Shown one piece after another: positions 35,026-44,739 of a stretch of DNA of 64,000 nt. The stretch comes from DATBSL01 sp963729875 (GTDB taxonomy: Bacteria > Acidobacteriota > Vicinamibacteria > Fen-336), in assembly GCA_963729875.1 (NCBI GenBank), contig CAVSPR010000006.1, forward strand, positions 620,001-684,000, given 5' to 3'. The notes beneath the pieces are model-generated. The model saw only the letters and a list, made by a program, of their open reading frames with translations. It was not told the origin of the DNA and did not search any database. A program made the translations under genes and the position numbers. The first letter of the stretch is position 1. Each line of letters begins with the position of its first letter.

Positions 35026-37263
35026 TCAGCGGACGTCGACGCGGGCGGTGGCGACGTTGCCGAGGAGTCCTGGCCCGCAGGATCACGATCCGGGCCGGTG
35101 GCCGGCACTCGGCGGGGAGCGTGATCTCGTAGGTCTCCTCGCGCGAGTCCGCGATGCCGTCGACCGGGTGCACCTCCTCCCAGCGGCCGGCGTCGATCGA
35201 GACCTCGAGCTTGCGGAGGGGGCTCGGTCGTCGCGCGCGACCGGCGCGGACGCGGTCCTTGTGCGCGCGGTCGAGCGAGCGGCGATGGTCGGGGGCGCGT
35301 TGTCGACCTCGAACGACAGGTGTCCTTCGAGCCCGAGAGGACGAAGGCCGGCGGGTTTCCGGGGGCGTCGGAGGCGATGCACGCGCAGGACGTAGCGGCC
35401 GTTCGGGACGTCGAGGTGTCCCAGGCGAAGCACGGGCTCGTCGAGGCCGCGGCGGAGCGGCCGCCAGCGGTCGTCGCCCTGGCGCCCGGTACTGGACGTC
35501 GTAGACGAGGGCGTCGCCGTTCGGGTCCTCGGCCTGCCAGGAGAACGTGCGCAGGCCGCGCTGGTACATCTTGCGGCTGAAGGTGATCGGCGGGCGGGCT
35601 GCCCGCCGGCCGCGCGGGCGGCCGCCCGGTCGCTCAGCGGGTCCGGCGTCGAGGCCGAGGATCTCGGGCTCGCCGCTGACCGAGATCGGCTTCTGGAACA
35701 CCTCGCCCGGCGGGTGGACGGTGATCGATCTTGACGCTCGGGCGGCAGGTTGCGCTGCAGGTAGGCGGCCGCGACCGCCTCGACGGTGGGACTGGCTCCG
35801 TCCCTGCCGACGAGCGTCACGCGCAGCTGGAGGAAGCGGGCGCGCTCGCTGCGGATCGGCTCGCCCTCGGCGCGCGTGAGGGGCGCCGACCAGTCGGTCC
35901 ACGTCGCGTCCGGGGTCGCCGTGTTGCCCGACCGCGTCTGGAGGCTGCACCGAGGTCCCGGCCGGGAAGCCTGCCCTCCCAGGAGAGCCGGCCCCAGCGC
36001 GGACGCGTCTGCGCGTCCTTGACGGCGGAGACGAACGTGCCCTCCGTGGCGAGCGTCGGCGTCCGAGCGCGTAGACGCGGGCGGGGTTCGACGTGTGACG
36101 AGCGGCGCCCGTCCCGCGTCCGCGGCGCGAGGGCGGTGACCTGCTCGGCCGGCGGCGGTCGCGACGAGCGACCACCCGCCCGGCGTCGCGGACGCGGTAG
36201 ACCTTGCCCTTGTTCCCGGTGCCCACGAGCACGCCCGAGGCGACGCGCCGATCGCGTGCGGGACGTCCTCGGGCGAGCTCCAGAGCGTCTCGACGTCGCC
36301 CGACGCCGGATGCGCAGCACGGCGCCCTTCGGCGCGGCCTGCGGACGCGGCCTCCGGCCCCGGCCGGCGCGAGGGCGACCGGCGCGCCCCCGGCGGGCGG
36401 CACGACCGAGAAGCTCTCGCTCACGGTGACCTCGGCCACGACGTTGCCCGAGCCGCCCGGTGACGCGGTGGCCGGGGCCGCGGCCGGCCGGGGCGCGGGC
36501 TCGGTCGTGCGTGCCGTCGACGGCGGCGGCGTAGACGCGCCGTCCTCCGCCGACGTCGAGCGCCCTGATCTCGCGGTACGCGGAGTCGAGCACGACGAAG
36601 ACCTTCCCCTAGGCGTCGATGCGGTAGACGATGCCCTCGGGCGCGCTGCCCGCGAACACGCCGCCCTTGGCGTCGACGGCGAGCGAGAGCACGTGCGTGT
36701 CGGAGGCGGTCAGGATCGGCCTCGGCGCTGCCGTCCTTGGCGACGCGGTAGACGCGGCCCTCGCCGCCCGTGGCCACGTAGAGCGCCCCTGCGCGTCGAA
36801 GGCGAGCGCCCAGATGTACTTCTCCGCGGGGTCGAAGAAGCGGGTGGCCTTGCCCGCGGCGTCGATCGCGTAGACGGCGCCGTCGGGCGAGGTGCCCGCG
36901 TAGACGCGGCCGTCCGGGCCCGACCGCGAGCGCGTGGACCTCGAGCTCCTCCGCGTCGAAGAGGAGCGAGCCCTTCCCGCCGTCGACCTTCATCACCCGC
37001 CCGTCGTTGCCCGGTCCCGACGTAGAGGACGCCCTGCGGGTCGCGCGCGACGGTCCAGGCGTTGGGCGTCGCGGGGTCGTAGATCTGGCGCACGGCGCGG
37101 CCCCGAGCCGCAGGCGGCCCTCGGAGTCGAGCGAGAGGCCGGCGAGCTCGCCCTCGAGGAAGGCGCGGGCGCCCTCGACGCGCCAGAACTGCGGTCCGCG
37201 GCGCGAAGGGCGGGCGCGACGGCCGGCGCATAGCGGCGGCGGCGAGGCGAGTCGTCGGAGCAT
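35026..37263 (-). CDS. Exported beta-propeller protein with C-terminal Ig-like part, heavily frameshifted
   Basis: About 745 residues scattered over all three frames. After a probable signal, blade-like units recur: DPQGVLYVGTGNDGRVMKVD, DGAVYAIDAAGKATRFFDPA, AQGALYVATGGEGRVYRVAK and GGVFAGSAPEGIVYRIDA. The pattern of short beta strands with G-x-(V/L)-Y and a Gly/Asp turn fits a six- or seven-bladed propeller. The C-terminal half reads FSWQAEDPNGDALVYDVQYR, NGRYVLRV, LSFEVDNAPPTI and the final residues NVATARVDVR, like Ig/Fn3-type beta domains. Lies between the S55 peptidase and GT9 genes (18-base and overlapping junctions). No enzymatic motif is seen; a binding or structural envelope role is a guess. 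Confidence 0.6.
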
Positions 37264-37281
37264 GCGGGGGCTCGGTCCTCT

Positions 37282-39129
37282 TCAGCGCTGGACGTGACGG
37301 TGAGCTGCCGCGATCCGGAGACGGCGTAGTCGGTCGTGTGCTCGTCGGCCCAGACCGGGGCGATGGGAGGGGACGACGCTCGTGCCCTGGTCCGCCGAGC
37401 CGAGCACCGAGAGCACCGAGCCCGGGCAGGGCCGGCAGGTACTCGCCGCCCACGACCGCGCCCGCCCGCCGGGCGCGTCAGGCGGGCGTAGACCGCGTTG
37501 CTCGCCGCGCAGCGTGTTGAGCGAGCGCACGAGCTGTGCCAGGTCGCGGGCGACGAAGCGCTGGCGCATCTCCCGCTGCTCGACGGCGTCCATGGTGGCG
37601 CGTCGGCGACGAGCAGCGTGTAGGTGCCGGCGGGCGCGCTCTGCGGGATCGCAACGGCAAGCGTCTCGGTCATCACCTCGCCGCGGTGCGTGCGCAGCTG
37701 GAGCCGGCACGGGCACGAGTCGCCGGGGTGCAGCGGGAGGCGCCGCGTCCACCCAGGCCCGCGCGAGGGTCGCGGCGCTGCGCAGGGTCTCGCCGGCGTC
37801 GACCGACGACGTCGAGCCGGTCGAGGGTGAGCGCCTCGAAGTCGTTCCCGACGAGCAGCGCGAGGGGCCCGGCCAGCACGGCCGCCGCCTGCTGCGCCCG
37901 GCTGGTCGCCGCCAGCGACGTCGCTGGACGCGGACCTCGCGGCCGCCCGCCGAGGGTGAGCCGCGCGTCGACGCGCAGCGTCGCCGCGCCGAAGGCCCGC
38001 TCGTGGCCCTGCAGCACCGAGAGCAGCGAGACGTAGCCGAGGAGCGGGCGTGAACAGCTCGTCGTCGACCACCCGGTAGCGGAAGACGCGCTCGCCGGCC
38101 CGCGCCGAGCGCAGGCTGCACCTCGACCGGGATCATGCGGGGCGCATCGCCGAGCTGCCCGGCGATCGCGGTCGTGCGGTCCTGGTCCATCGTGCCCGAC
38201 CGTATCGAGTGGCCGCCGCGATCTTCCAGGACACCTGCAGGCTCGGGAAGACAGAGTAGACCCAGGCCTTCTTGAGCGGGAACTGCGTCGGGCCGAGGTT
38301 GTAGAACGGGTGCCCGAAGGCGTAGACGCGGTCCTTGTCGACGTGGGTGACGGTGCCGGTCACCGAGAGGTCGAGGTCGCCCTCGATCAGCGAGACCCCC
38401 ACGGCCGACCCGGGCGCGAGGTCGGGGACGGGGCCGACGCCTGCCGCCGTCGCTGCCGCCCATCACCGGGGCGAAGCCCATGGCGGAGAAGACGCCGCGC
38501 GCCCAGTCGAAGGTGTCCGCCTCGAAGCCGGAGAAGACGAGCGGCAGCGCCAGCGGGCGGAGGGCTGGCCCCGGCCACGGCGGGCGGCAGGCCCTCGCCG
38601 CGGAAGGAGAGCGGGGACGATCGAGCGCAGCGGCCGCTGCAGGGCCGCGGCGACCGAGGCGCGGTCGAGGGGTGCGGCGAGCGCGCTCCGCGCCGGCGCG
38701 TGGAAGCGGGTCGAGGCGGCGCGCGGGGCACCGCTCGCCGTGGCCTCGATCATGTCGGCGATCGGGGTGATGCCCGCGATCGGCTCCTTGCCGAAGGGGA
38801 ACGCGTACGCGACGGCGCCGACCAGCCGCCCGTCGATGAAGACGGGGCTGCCGCTCATCCCGGCGATGACCCCGGTCTGGGCGAGCGGCCCGCCCTCCAG
38901 CCGGGCGAGGATCAGGCTCTGCCGGGGGCCGACCGCGTTCTCGAGCACGCCCAGGATGTGGACCTTGAACTCGTCGACGCGGGCCCCCTCGAACACGGTG
39001 CGGCCCACGCCCTCGCATGCCGGGCCGGACCTCGGACGAGGGGCAGGTCGAGCTCGCCGGCGCGGGCAGGGGCCGCGGCGGCGAGCAGGCAGGAGGGAGA
39101 CGCCGAGCCGCAGCCATCGCACGAGGCAT
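37282..39129 (-). CDS. Exported S55 (SpoIVB-type) peptidase-domain protein, frameshifted
   Basis: A signal peptide is followed by a SpoIVB-like S55 peptidase domain: GRTVFEGARVDEFKVHILGV, NAVGPRQSLILARLEGGPLA, then VIAGMSGSPVFIDGRLVGAV with the catalytic-type Ser in GMSGSPV and PFGKEPIAGITPIADMI. Further on, LSVTGTVTHVDKDRVYAFGH and PFYNLGPTQFPLKKAWVYSV supply the GHP context. The C-terminal 350 residues are beta-rich and broken. Several frame breaks are present; the end is inferred as LTVT-VQR with TGA at 37282-37284. Translation may start at 39129 or at ATG 39117, the latter fitting a promoter that overlaps the first ATG. Homologues outside spore formers are known; substrate unknown. Confidence 0.7.
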   Translation of the reverse strand: MPRAMAAARRLPPACSPPRPLPAPASSTCPSSEVRPGMRGRGPHRVRGGPRRRVQGPHPGRARERGRPPAEPDPRPAGGRAARPDRGHRRDERQPRLHRRAAGRRRRVRVPLRQGADRGHHPDRRHDRGHGERCPARRLDPLPRAGAERARRTPRPRLGRRGPAAAAALDRPRSPSAARACRPPWPGPALRPLALPLVFSGFEADTFDWARGVFSAMGFAPVMGGSDGGRRRPRPRPRARVGRGGLADRGRPRPLGDRHRHPRRQGPRLRLRAPVLQPRPDAVPAQEGLGLLCLPEPAGVLEDRGGHSIRSGTMDQDRTTAIAGQLGDAPRMIPVEVQPALGAGRRARLPLPGGRRRAVHARSSATSRCSRCCRATSGPSARRRCASTRGSPSAGGREVRVQRRRWRRPAGRSRRRPCWPGPSRCSSGTTSRRSPSTGSTSSVDAGETLRSAATLARAWVDAAPPAAPRRLVPVPAPAAHAPRRGDDRDACRCDPAERARRHLHAARRRRATMDAVEQREMRQRFVARDLAQLVRSLNTLRGEQRGLRPPDAPGGRARSWAASTCRPCPGSVLSVLGSADQGTSVVPSHRPGLGRRAHDRLRRLRIAAAHRHVQR

Positions 39130-39158
39130 GTTAGGGTGCGCCCGGCGGCGAGCGTCAA
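39128..39158 (-). promoter_or_regulatory. Candidate promoter of the S55 peptidase gene
   Basis: On the minus strand TTGACG (39158-39153) and CTAACA (39134-39129, spacing 18) or TAACAT (spacing 19). The -10 overlaps the first ATG (39129), so the second ATG (39117) may be the real start of a nearly leaderless mRNA. Confidence 0.4.
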
Positions 39159-39175
39159 CGCGACCGCGCGCGCGC

Positions 39176-39205
39176 TTGACCGCCTGGCCGGGCCGCCGTT
39201 AGCAT
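39176..39205 (+). promoter_or_regulatory. Promoter of the DUF6677-like gene
   Basis: TTGACC (39176-39181) and TAGCAT (39200-39205), 18 apart. It is back to back with the S55 promoter; the two -35 elements are only 17 bases apart. A GAGGAGAG precedes the GTG at 39252. Confidence 0.55.
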
Positions 39206-39251
39206 CGCTCGGTCCGGGCGGGCGTGCCGCCGCGGCAACGAGGAGAGAAAC

Positions 39252-39672
39252 GTGTCCGACACCAGGGCCGCTTCCACGGCCCGGGATTCATCGCGAACCG
39301 TGCGCGGCCGGCCTGCTGGCGTGGGTGTTCCCGGGCCTCGGGCACCTGTTCCTCGGGCGGCGGGGCAAGGGCCTGGTCCTGATGGGCTGCATCGTCGCCC
39401 TGTTCGTGCTCGGCGTGGGGATGGACTCGCGCTCCAGGTCCACCTCGGCCTCGAGGACCCGCTGGCCCTGCTGTTCAGCCTCGCCCAGATGGGCGTCGGC
39501 GCGCCCTACGTCATGGCGCGCGTCCTGGGGCTACGAGTCGCGGCGCTGGTGACCTCGCCCTCCTACGAGTACGGGAACACCTTCACCGCGGTGGCGGGCC
39601 TGCTCAACATCCTCGTGATCCTCGACGCGCTGGACACGGCGCGCGGGAGCTGCCGCGCGCCCAAGCCGCTGA
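39252..39672 (+). CDS. Small multi-pass membrane protein (DUF6677-like), frameshifted
   Basis: About 140 residues starting at GTG 39252 after GAGGAGAG. In pieces: a polar N terminus, LLAWVFPGLGHLFLGRRGKG and LVLMGCIVALFVLGVGMDSR in another frame, then LEDPLALLFSLAQMGVGAPY, then VTSPSYEYGNTFTAVAGLLN and ILVILDALDTARG. The motif (Y/F)PG(L/F)GH(L/F)xLGRRxKG with a following YEYGxxF..AGLLN is a pattern I associate with DUF6677 proteins. No function is known. A stop TGA at 39670-39672 is read in the corrected frame and overlaps the ATG of the next gene by one base. Confidence 0.6.
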
Positions 39673-39846
39673 TGCGCTCGCACCTGCTCACCCTGGTCGT
39701 CTTCTCGGCTCTGGTGTCCGACCGTCTTCGCGATGCTGCTGCGGGACACGACCCGGGAGCGCGTGCGCTTCGGCCTGCTGGCCTTCGCCGCCTTCGTGCT
39801 GTCGACGCTCGTGATCGGCTGGCTGACGAACCCGTTCCCGCGCTGA
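39672..39846 (+). CDS. Very small two-helix membrane protein, one frameshift
   Basis: About 58 residues from ATG 39672 to TGA 39844-39846. Two hydrophobic stretches (LLTLVVFSALVSTVFAMLL and FGLLAFAAFVLSTLVIGW) flank a charged turn (RDTTRERVR). The frame breaks at the first helix near 39720. Probably translationally coupled to the upstream membrane gene through TGATG. I do not recognise the family. Confidence 0.5.
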
Positions 39847-39849
39847 GCG

Positions 39850-40859
39850 TCAGCTGCCCGCCGGCAGCCAGCGCGGGGCGCCCATCTTGTGGCCCGCGTC
39901 CTCGGTGCGCAGCACGGTTCGTCCCGTCCCGTCCGGCTGGATCAGCACCAGCTGCGACCGGGACGTCGCCGCGTCGGTCTCCACGTAGAGGATCCCCTTC
40001 GAGCCCCAGTCCGGCGCCCCGCGGTAGAGCGCGCCGGTGACCAGGGCCCGGGGCGAGGAAGTCCCGTCCAGCTTCAAGGTGAGGAGGTCCCACGTGCCGA
40101 GACCGCCGTTGCCGACGCCGGTCAGCCGACGGAAGGCGACCGACAGCCCGTCGGGCGAGAAGACGGGGTCGGCGTCGGCGCCGACGACGTAGGACGTCCC
40201 CGGCAGGGCGGGGCCCGTCGCCGGGCCGGAGGTCAGCGGGGTGGCAGCGTAGCGGTAGATGCGCCCGACGCCGGATTCGTCGATCCGCTCGAAGACCGCC
40301 GTGTGCGCCTGGGGGTCGATGCGGGGCGCCGCTCGCGGACGGTCAGGCTCTGGGTGAGGTTCTGCTCGTTCTGGCCATCCGGATCCGAGTAGAAGAGGTC
40401 TTCCTCGTTCGTCTGGGGCACCACCGCGGAGTAGAGGATGAAGGTGCCGTCGGGAGACCAGTCGACGCTGTTCACCCGCCGGCGCGGGAAGATGATGGTC
40501 TCGACCGAGCGCGAGAGGTCCATGAAGTAGGCCGTGGTGGCGCCGGCCTCCGCCCCCGGTGTCGTGCGGATCGCCATGACGCGGTTGCGCGACGGCGAGG
40601 GCGCGACCTGGAGGAAGTCGCAGGGCTGGTCGGACTCCGCGCAGCTCGTGAGCCGCTCGACCTTCGAGCCGCTCGCGTCGAGCGCGAAAAGCTCGCGGGC
40701 CCCGCCCGGCGACGACGCCCACGACCCGCTCACGAAGAGAAGGACGGCCTCCGCCGAGGGCGGCCGGGAGGCGACCAGGGCGGCGAAGGGGTTGCCGCTG
40801 TCGCTCCCGCAGGAGGCGACGACGACGAGCGAGGTCGCGATGAGCACGCGGCGCAGCAT
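39850..40859 (-). CDS. TolB-like (PD40/WD40-repeat) lipoprotein, one frameshift
   Basis: About 336 residues. The signal MLRRVLIATSLVVVASCGSD ends in a lipobox (VASC), so it is likely anchored in a membrane. The rest consists of PD40-type repeats: VNSVDWSPDGTFILYSAVVP, LFYSDPDGQNEQNLT, DADPVFSPDGLSVAFRRLTG and LVLIQPDGTGRTVLR. Such beta-propellers occur in TolB and many envelope proteins. The frame changes near 40330. The gene converges with the small membrane protein three bases away. No catalytic residues recognised. Confidence 0.65.
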
Positions 40860-40866
40860 GTGGGGC

Positions 40867-40896
40867 AGACTAGTCCCGCGCGAGCGGCCGAGTCAA
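40867..40896 (-). promoter_or_regulatory. Promoter of the TolB-like gene, apparently leaderless
   Basis: On the minus strand TTGACT (40896-40891) and TAGTCT (40872-40867) are 18 apart; seven bases later comes the ATG at 40859. The predicted start coincides with the start codon. Confidence 0.55.
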
Positions 40897-40906
40897 GACG
40901 ACCGCG

Positions 40907-40915
40907 TGCTATCCT
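40907..40915 (+). promoter_or_regulatory. Extended -10 (TGCTATCCT) of ribH
   Basis: TGC followed by TATCCT. Eight bases separate it from the ATG at 40924, again implying a leader of about two bases. No -35 match. Confidence 0.45.
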
Positions 40916-40923
40916 CGCTCGCG

Positions 40924-41410
40924 ATGAAGCAGGCGCCGGACGCTCGACCCTCGGCCCGGGGCCTGCGGGTCGCCATCGTCCGCTCGCTCTTCAACCGGCC
41001 GGTCAGGGACGGCCTGCTGGACGGGGCGCGCGCCGCCCTCGCCGAGATGGGGGCGGACGAGCGGGAGGTGGCCGTCTTCGACGTGCCGGGCGCCTTCGAG
41101 CTGCCGCTCGCCGCCCAGGCCGCCGCCCGCTCCGGGCGCTTCGACGCCGTGGTCGCCCTCGGGGCGGTGATCGAGGGCGAGACCGACCACTACGAGCACG
41201 TGGCCCGCGAGGCGGCCGCGGGCCTCGCCGCGGTGTCGCGGGAGACCGGCGTGCCGGTGGCGTTCGGCGTGCTCACGGTGCGCGGGAGGAGCAGGCCCGC
41301 GCGCGGGCCGAGGCCGGGCCCGGGAACAAGGGCGCCGAGGCGGCCGGCGCGGGCCGCGGTGGCCACGCGTGCGTCGCGGCCTGCGGCGCGATCGCGCGGC
41401 GGAGGGCTGA
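40924..41410 (+). CDS. ribH: 6,7-dimethyl-8-ribityllumazine synthase, frameshifted
   Basis: Lumazine synthase, the penultimate step of riboflavin synthesis. RVAIVRSLFNRPVRDGLLDG, VFDVPGAFELPLAAQAAARS, DAVVALGAVIEGETDHYEHV (with the catalytic-site His pattern H-Y-E-H-V) and GVPVAFGVLTV are all in the first frame. After about 41285 the frame shifts and EEQARARAEAG and GNKGAEAA, the family C-terminal motif, appear. Ends at TGA 41408-41410, overlapping the nusB ATG by one base. ribH followed by nusB is a very common pair. Confidence 0.9.
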
Positions 41411-41827
41411 TGGGCCGGCGGACCAAGGCGAGGGAGTGCGCCTTCCAGCTCCTCTACCAGCGGGAGATCAGCGGCGACGCCATGGACGTGGTGCTCGAGG
41501 GCTTCTGGCGCCTGCGCTCCGGCACCGCCGCAGATGCGGGCGATGGCCGAGCGGCTCGCCGCGGGCTCGGACGAGCGCGCGGCCGAGCTCGACGCGTCGA
41601 TCGCCGAGGCGGCGACCAACTGGCGGCTGGACCGGATCGCCCCGGTCGACCGGACGATCCTGCGCCTCGGGGCCTACGAGCTGACGGCGGAGGCGGCCAC
41701 CCCGGCGGCGGTCGTCCTCGACGAGGCGGTGGAGCTCGCGAAGCGCTTCGGCGAGGCGGACTCGCCGGCCTTCGTGAACGGAGTGCTGGACGCGATCCGC
41801 CGGCGGGTCCGCGGAGGGCGGGGGTGA
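41410..41827 (+). CDS. nusB: Transcription antitermination factor NusB, frameshifted
   Basis: An all-helical RNA-binding factor for rRNA antitermination. The first frame gives GRRTKARECAFQLLYQREIS; from about 41535 the other frame gives EAATNWRLDRIAPVDRTILR and EAVELAKRFGEADSPAFVNG, the conserved NusB blocks. About 139 residues. Coupled to lysS by a GTGA at 41824-41827. Confidence 0.88.
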
Positions 41828-43493
41828 GGGAGGCAGGGAGCGAGCAGGACGCGACGGCCGGCGGGTCGGGGGAGCCCCCCGTCCCGGGTTGGCCGGCGGA
41901 ATCGGCCCAGAGGCTCGAGAAGGCCCGGCTCCTGCGAGGAGATGGGGCTCGCCGTCTACCCGACGCGGTTCGAGCGCACCCACCGTCTCGGGGAGATCGT
42001 GGCCGCCTACGGGGACAAGCCCGCTCGAGGAGCTCGAGGCACTCGCCGTCGAGGTCCGGGTCGCCGGCCGGGTCCTCACCAAGCGCGGCCACGGCAAGGC
42101 CTCCTTCGCGACCCTCGGCGACGGCGAGTCGCGCCTGCAGGTCTACGTCCGCTCGGACGAGGTAGGGGAGACCGGCATATCGCGTGCTCGACCTCGTCGA
42201 CCTGGGCGACTTCGTGGGCGTCTGGGGGCGCGTGATGCGCACGCGCAAGGGCGAGCTGACGGTCCAGGCCCGCGAGGTCACGTTCCTCGTCGAAGGCGCT
42301 GCTGCCGCCGCCCGAGAAGTGGCACGGCCTGGCCGACGTCGAGGTCCGCTACCGGCAGCGCTACCTCGACCTGCTCGCGAACCCCGAGGTGCGCAAGACG
42401 TTCCTGCGGCGCAGCGCCATGGTCGCGGCGATCCGGCGCTTCCTGGAGGAGCGCGGCTACGTCGAGGTCGAGACGCCGATGATGCAGCCGATCGCGGGGG
42501 GCGCGGCCGCGCGGCCCTTCGTGACCCACCACAACGCGCTCGACGTGGACCTCTACCTGCGCATCGCCCCCGAGCTCTACCTCAAGCGGCTGGTGGTGGG
42601 CGGGTTCGAGCGCGTGTACGAGATCAACCGCAACTTCCGGAACGAGGGCATCTCCTCGATGCACAACCCGGAGTTCACAATGCTCGAGTTCTACACCGCC
42701 TGGTTCGACTGCGCGCGACGTGATCGCCATCACCGAGCAGCTGCTGGCGGACGCCGCGGCGCGGGTGGCGGGGGCCTCCGAGCTCTCCTACCGCGGGCGC
42801 CCGCTCTCGTTCGCCCTCCCCTTCCGGCGCGTCTCGATGGTGGGCGCGATCGCCGAGGTCGCGGAGGAGCAGGGCTGGGGGATCGACGGGCGGAGGCCTG
42901 GCCGAGCCGGCCGCCCTCGAAGCCTGGCTGCGGTCCGGGCCCACGCCTTCGCGCCTGCCGGCCGGGTCGAAGGACCACGAGACGTTCCACCGCGACCTCG
43001 CCGAGGGCGGCTACGACGGTCTCTCCACGGGACCCGCATCGCCCGCCTCTTCGAGGTCTGGGTCGAGCGCCGCTGGGACCCGGAGCGCACCCGCCTCTGG
43101 CAGCCTACCTTCGTCACCGACTACCCGGTGGAGATCTCGCCCCTCGCCAAGGCCCACGCCGACCGCCCGGGCGTCGCCGACCGCTTCGAGCTCTTCGTCG
43201 CGGGCATGGAGGTCGCCAACGGGTTCTCCGAGCTCAACGACCCCCTGGAGCAGCGGCAGCGCTTCCTCGAGCAGCTCGAGCAGCGGGAGCGCGGCGACCT
43301 CGAGGCGCACCAGATGGACGAGGACTTCGTCCGGGCGCTCGGCCACGGCCTGCCCCCGACGGGAGGCTGCGGGGTCGGCATCGACCGCCTCGCCATGCTC
43401 CTCACGGACTCGCCGTCGATCCGGGACGTCATCCTCTTCCCGCAGATGCGGCCGGAGACCGGCCGCGGGCGCGGGCCGGACCCGGCGAGCTGA
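41824..43493 (+). CDS. lysS: Class II lysine--tRNA ligase, frameshifted
   Basis: Charges tRNA-Lys. The anticodon-binding domain is seen in pieces (VRVAGRVLTKRGHGKASFAT, RLQVYVRSDEVGE, GDFVGVWGRVMRTRKGELTV). Class II motif 2 and neighbours are intact in one frame: FLEERGYVEVETPMMQPIAG, LRIAPELYLKRLVVGGFERV and YEINRNFRNEGISSMHNPEF. The C-terminal part has PVEISPLAKAHADRP, VANGFSELNDPLEQRQRF and GGCGVGIDRLAMLLTDSPSI (motif 3, GxGIDR). At least six frame breaks are needed. About 550 residues, slightly long for LysRS due to the N-terminal extension. Confidence 0.9.
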
Positions 43494-43509
43494 GGCCGGG
43501 AGCCGCGGC

Positions 43510-44739
43510 ATGCCCTGGGAGCTCCGGGTCGCGCTTCGCTACCTGACCGCCCGGCGCAAGCAGGCCTTCATCTCGCTCATCTCCGGGGTGGCCGTGCTCG
43601 GGGTCGCGGTCGGCGTGATGGCTCTCCTCATCGCCCTCGGCCTGATGACCGGGCTGCAGTCGGAGATCCGGGCCCGCATCCTCGGCGCCACCGCCCACGT
43701 CAGCGTCTTCCCGCAGGGCGGCGGCTCCTTCGGGGACTACGAGGCGGTGCTGGCGAAGATCCGCGCGGTGCCGGGGGTGGCGGGGGCGGCGCCCGCCAGC
43801 TACGGCAAGGCCCTGCTCACGAGCGCGACCGGGGCCGCCGTCGCGACGGTGAAGGGCATCGTCGTCGCGGACGAGCGCACGGTCACAGACGTCGTGGAGA
43901 AGCTGGTCGAGGGAGACCTGCGGGCGTTCGACCGGGCGCCCGAGGGCCCCGTCCCCATCCTGCTGGGCAGCGCCCTCGCGGGCAGCCTGAACGTCGGCCC
44001 CGGGGACGTCGTCACGCTCACCTCTCCCCGCGGCCGGCTGTCGCCGGTCGGCCTGCTCCCGCGGGTCACGCGGGTGCGGGTGGCCGGGACGGTGAAGACG
44101 GGGCTCTTCGAGTTCGACGCCGGCTGGGGCTACGTCCCCCTGGCCGCGGCGCAGCGGCTCTTCGACGAGGCCGACCGCACGACCCTCCTCGAGGTGCGGC
44201 TCGACGACATGTTCGCGGTGAAGGCGCTCGCCCGGGACATCCTGGCCCGCCTCGGCGAGGGCTACGTCACGACCGACTGGGTCGAGATGAACCAGAGCCT
44301 GTTCTCGGCCCTGTGGATCGAGAAGATGGCGATCGGCATCACGATCGGCCTGATCGTGGCGGTGGCCGCGCTCAACATCGTGGCCACCCTCGTCCTCATG
44401 GTGATGGAGAAGCACAAGGACATCGCCATCCTCGCCTCCATGGGGGCCTCGCCCGGCGCGATCATGCGGGTGTTCATGGTCCAGGGCACGATCATCGGGG
44501 CGGTCGGGACCGCGCTCGGCGGGCTGCTCGGCTGGGGTGCCTGCCGGGTGCTCGACCGCTACCGCCTGGTGCGCATCCCCGAGGACGTCTACCAGATCGC
44601 CTGGGTGCCCTTCCGGCTCCTGCCGGGGGACGCCGCGGTCGTGCTCGCGGGCGCCCTCCTCGTGTGCTTCCTGGCCACCTTGTACCCGGCGCGCGGGGCG
44701 GCCCGCATCGACCCGGCCGAGGCCCTGCGGTACGAGTGA
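43510..44739 (+). CDS. lolC: Lipoprotein-releasing permease LolC/LolE
   Basis: A 409-residue inner-membrane protein of the LolCDE complex, which extracts lipoproteins for transport to the outer membrane. The order matches the family: N-terminal helix after VALRYLTARRKQAFISLISG, a long periplasmic domain (residues about 45-270), then three helices (AIGITIGLIVAVAALNIVAT, VQGTIIGAVGTALGGLLGWG, GDAAVVLAGALLVCFLATLY). The C terminus LYPARGAARIDPAEALRYE is the typical ending. Only one such permease is in the window, so the complex is likely a LolC homodimer with LolD. No frame break. Confidence 0.9.
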   Translation: MPWELRVALRYLTARRKQAFISLISGVAVLGVAVGVMALLIALGLMTGLQSEIRARILGATAHVSVFPQGGGSFGDYEAVLAKIRAVPGVAGAAPASYGKALLTSATGAAVATVKGIVVADERTVTDVVEKLVEGDLRAFDRAPEGPVPILLGSALAGSLNVGPGDVVTLTSPRGRLSPVGLLPRVTRVRVAGTVKTGLFEFDAGWGYVPLAAAQRLFDEADRTTLLEVRLDDMFAVKALARDILARLGEGYVTTDWVEMNQSLFSALWIEKMAIGITIGLIVAVAALNIVATLVLMVMEKHKDIAILASMGASPGAIMRVFMVQGTIIGAVGTALGGLLGWGACRVLDRYRLVRIPEDVYQIAWVPFRLLPGDAAVVLAGALLVCFLATLYPARGAARIDPAEALRYE

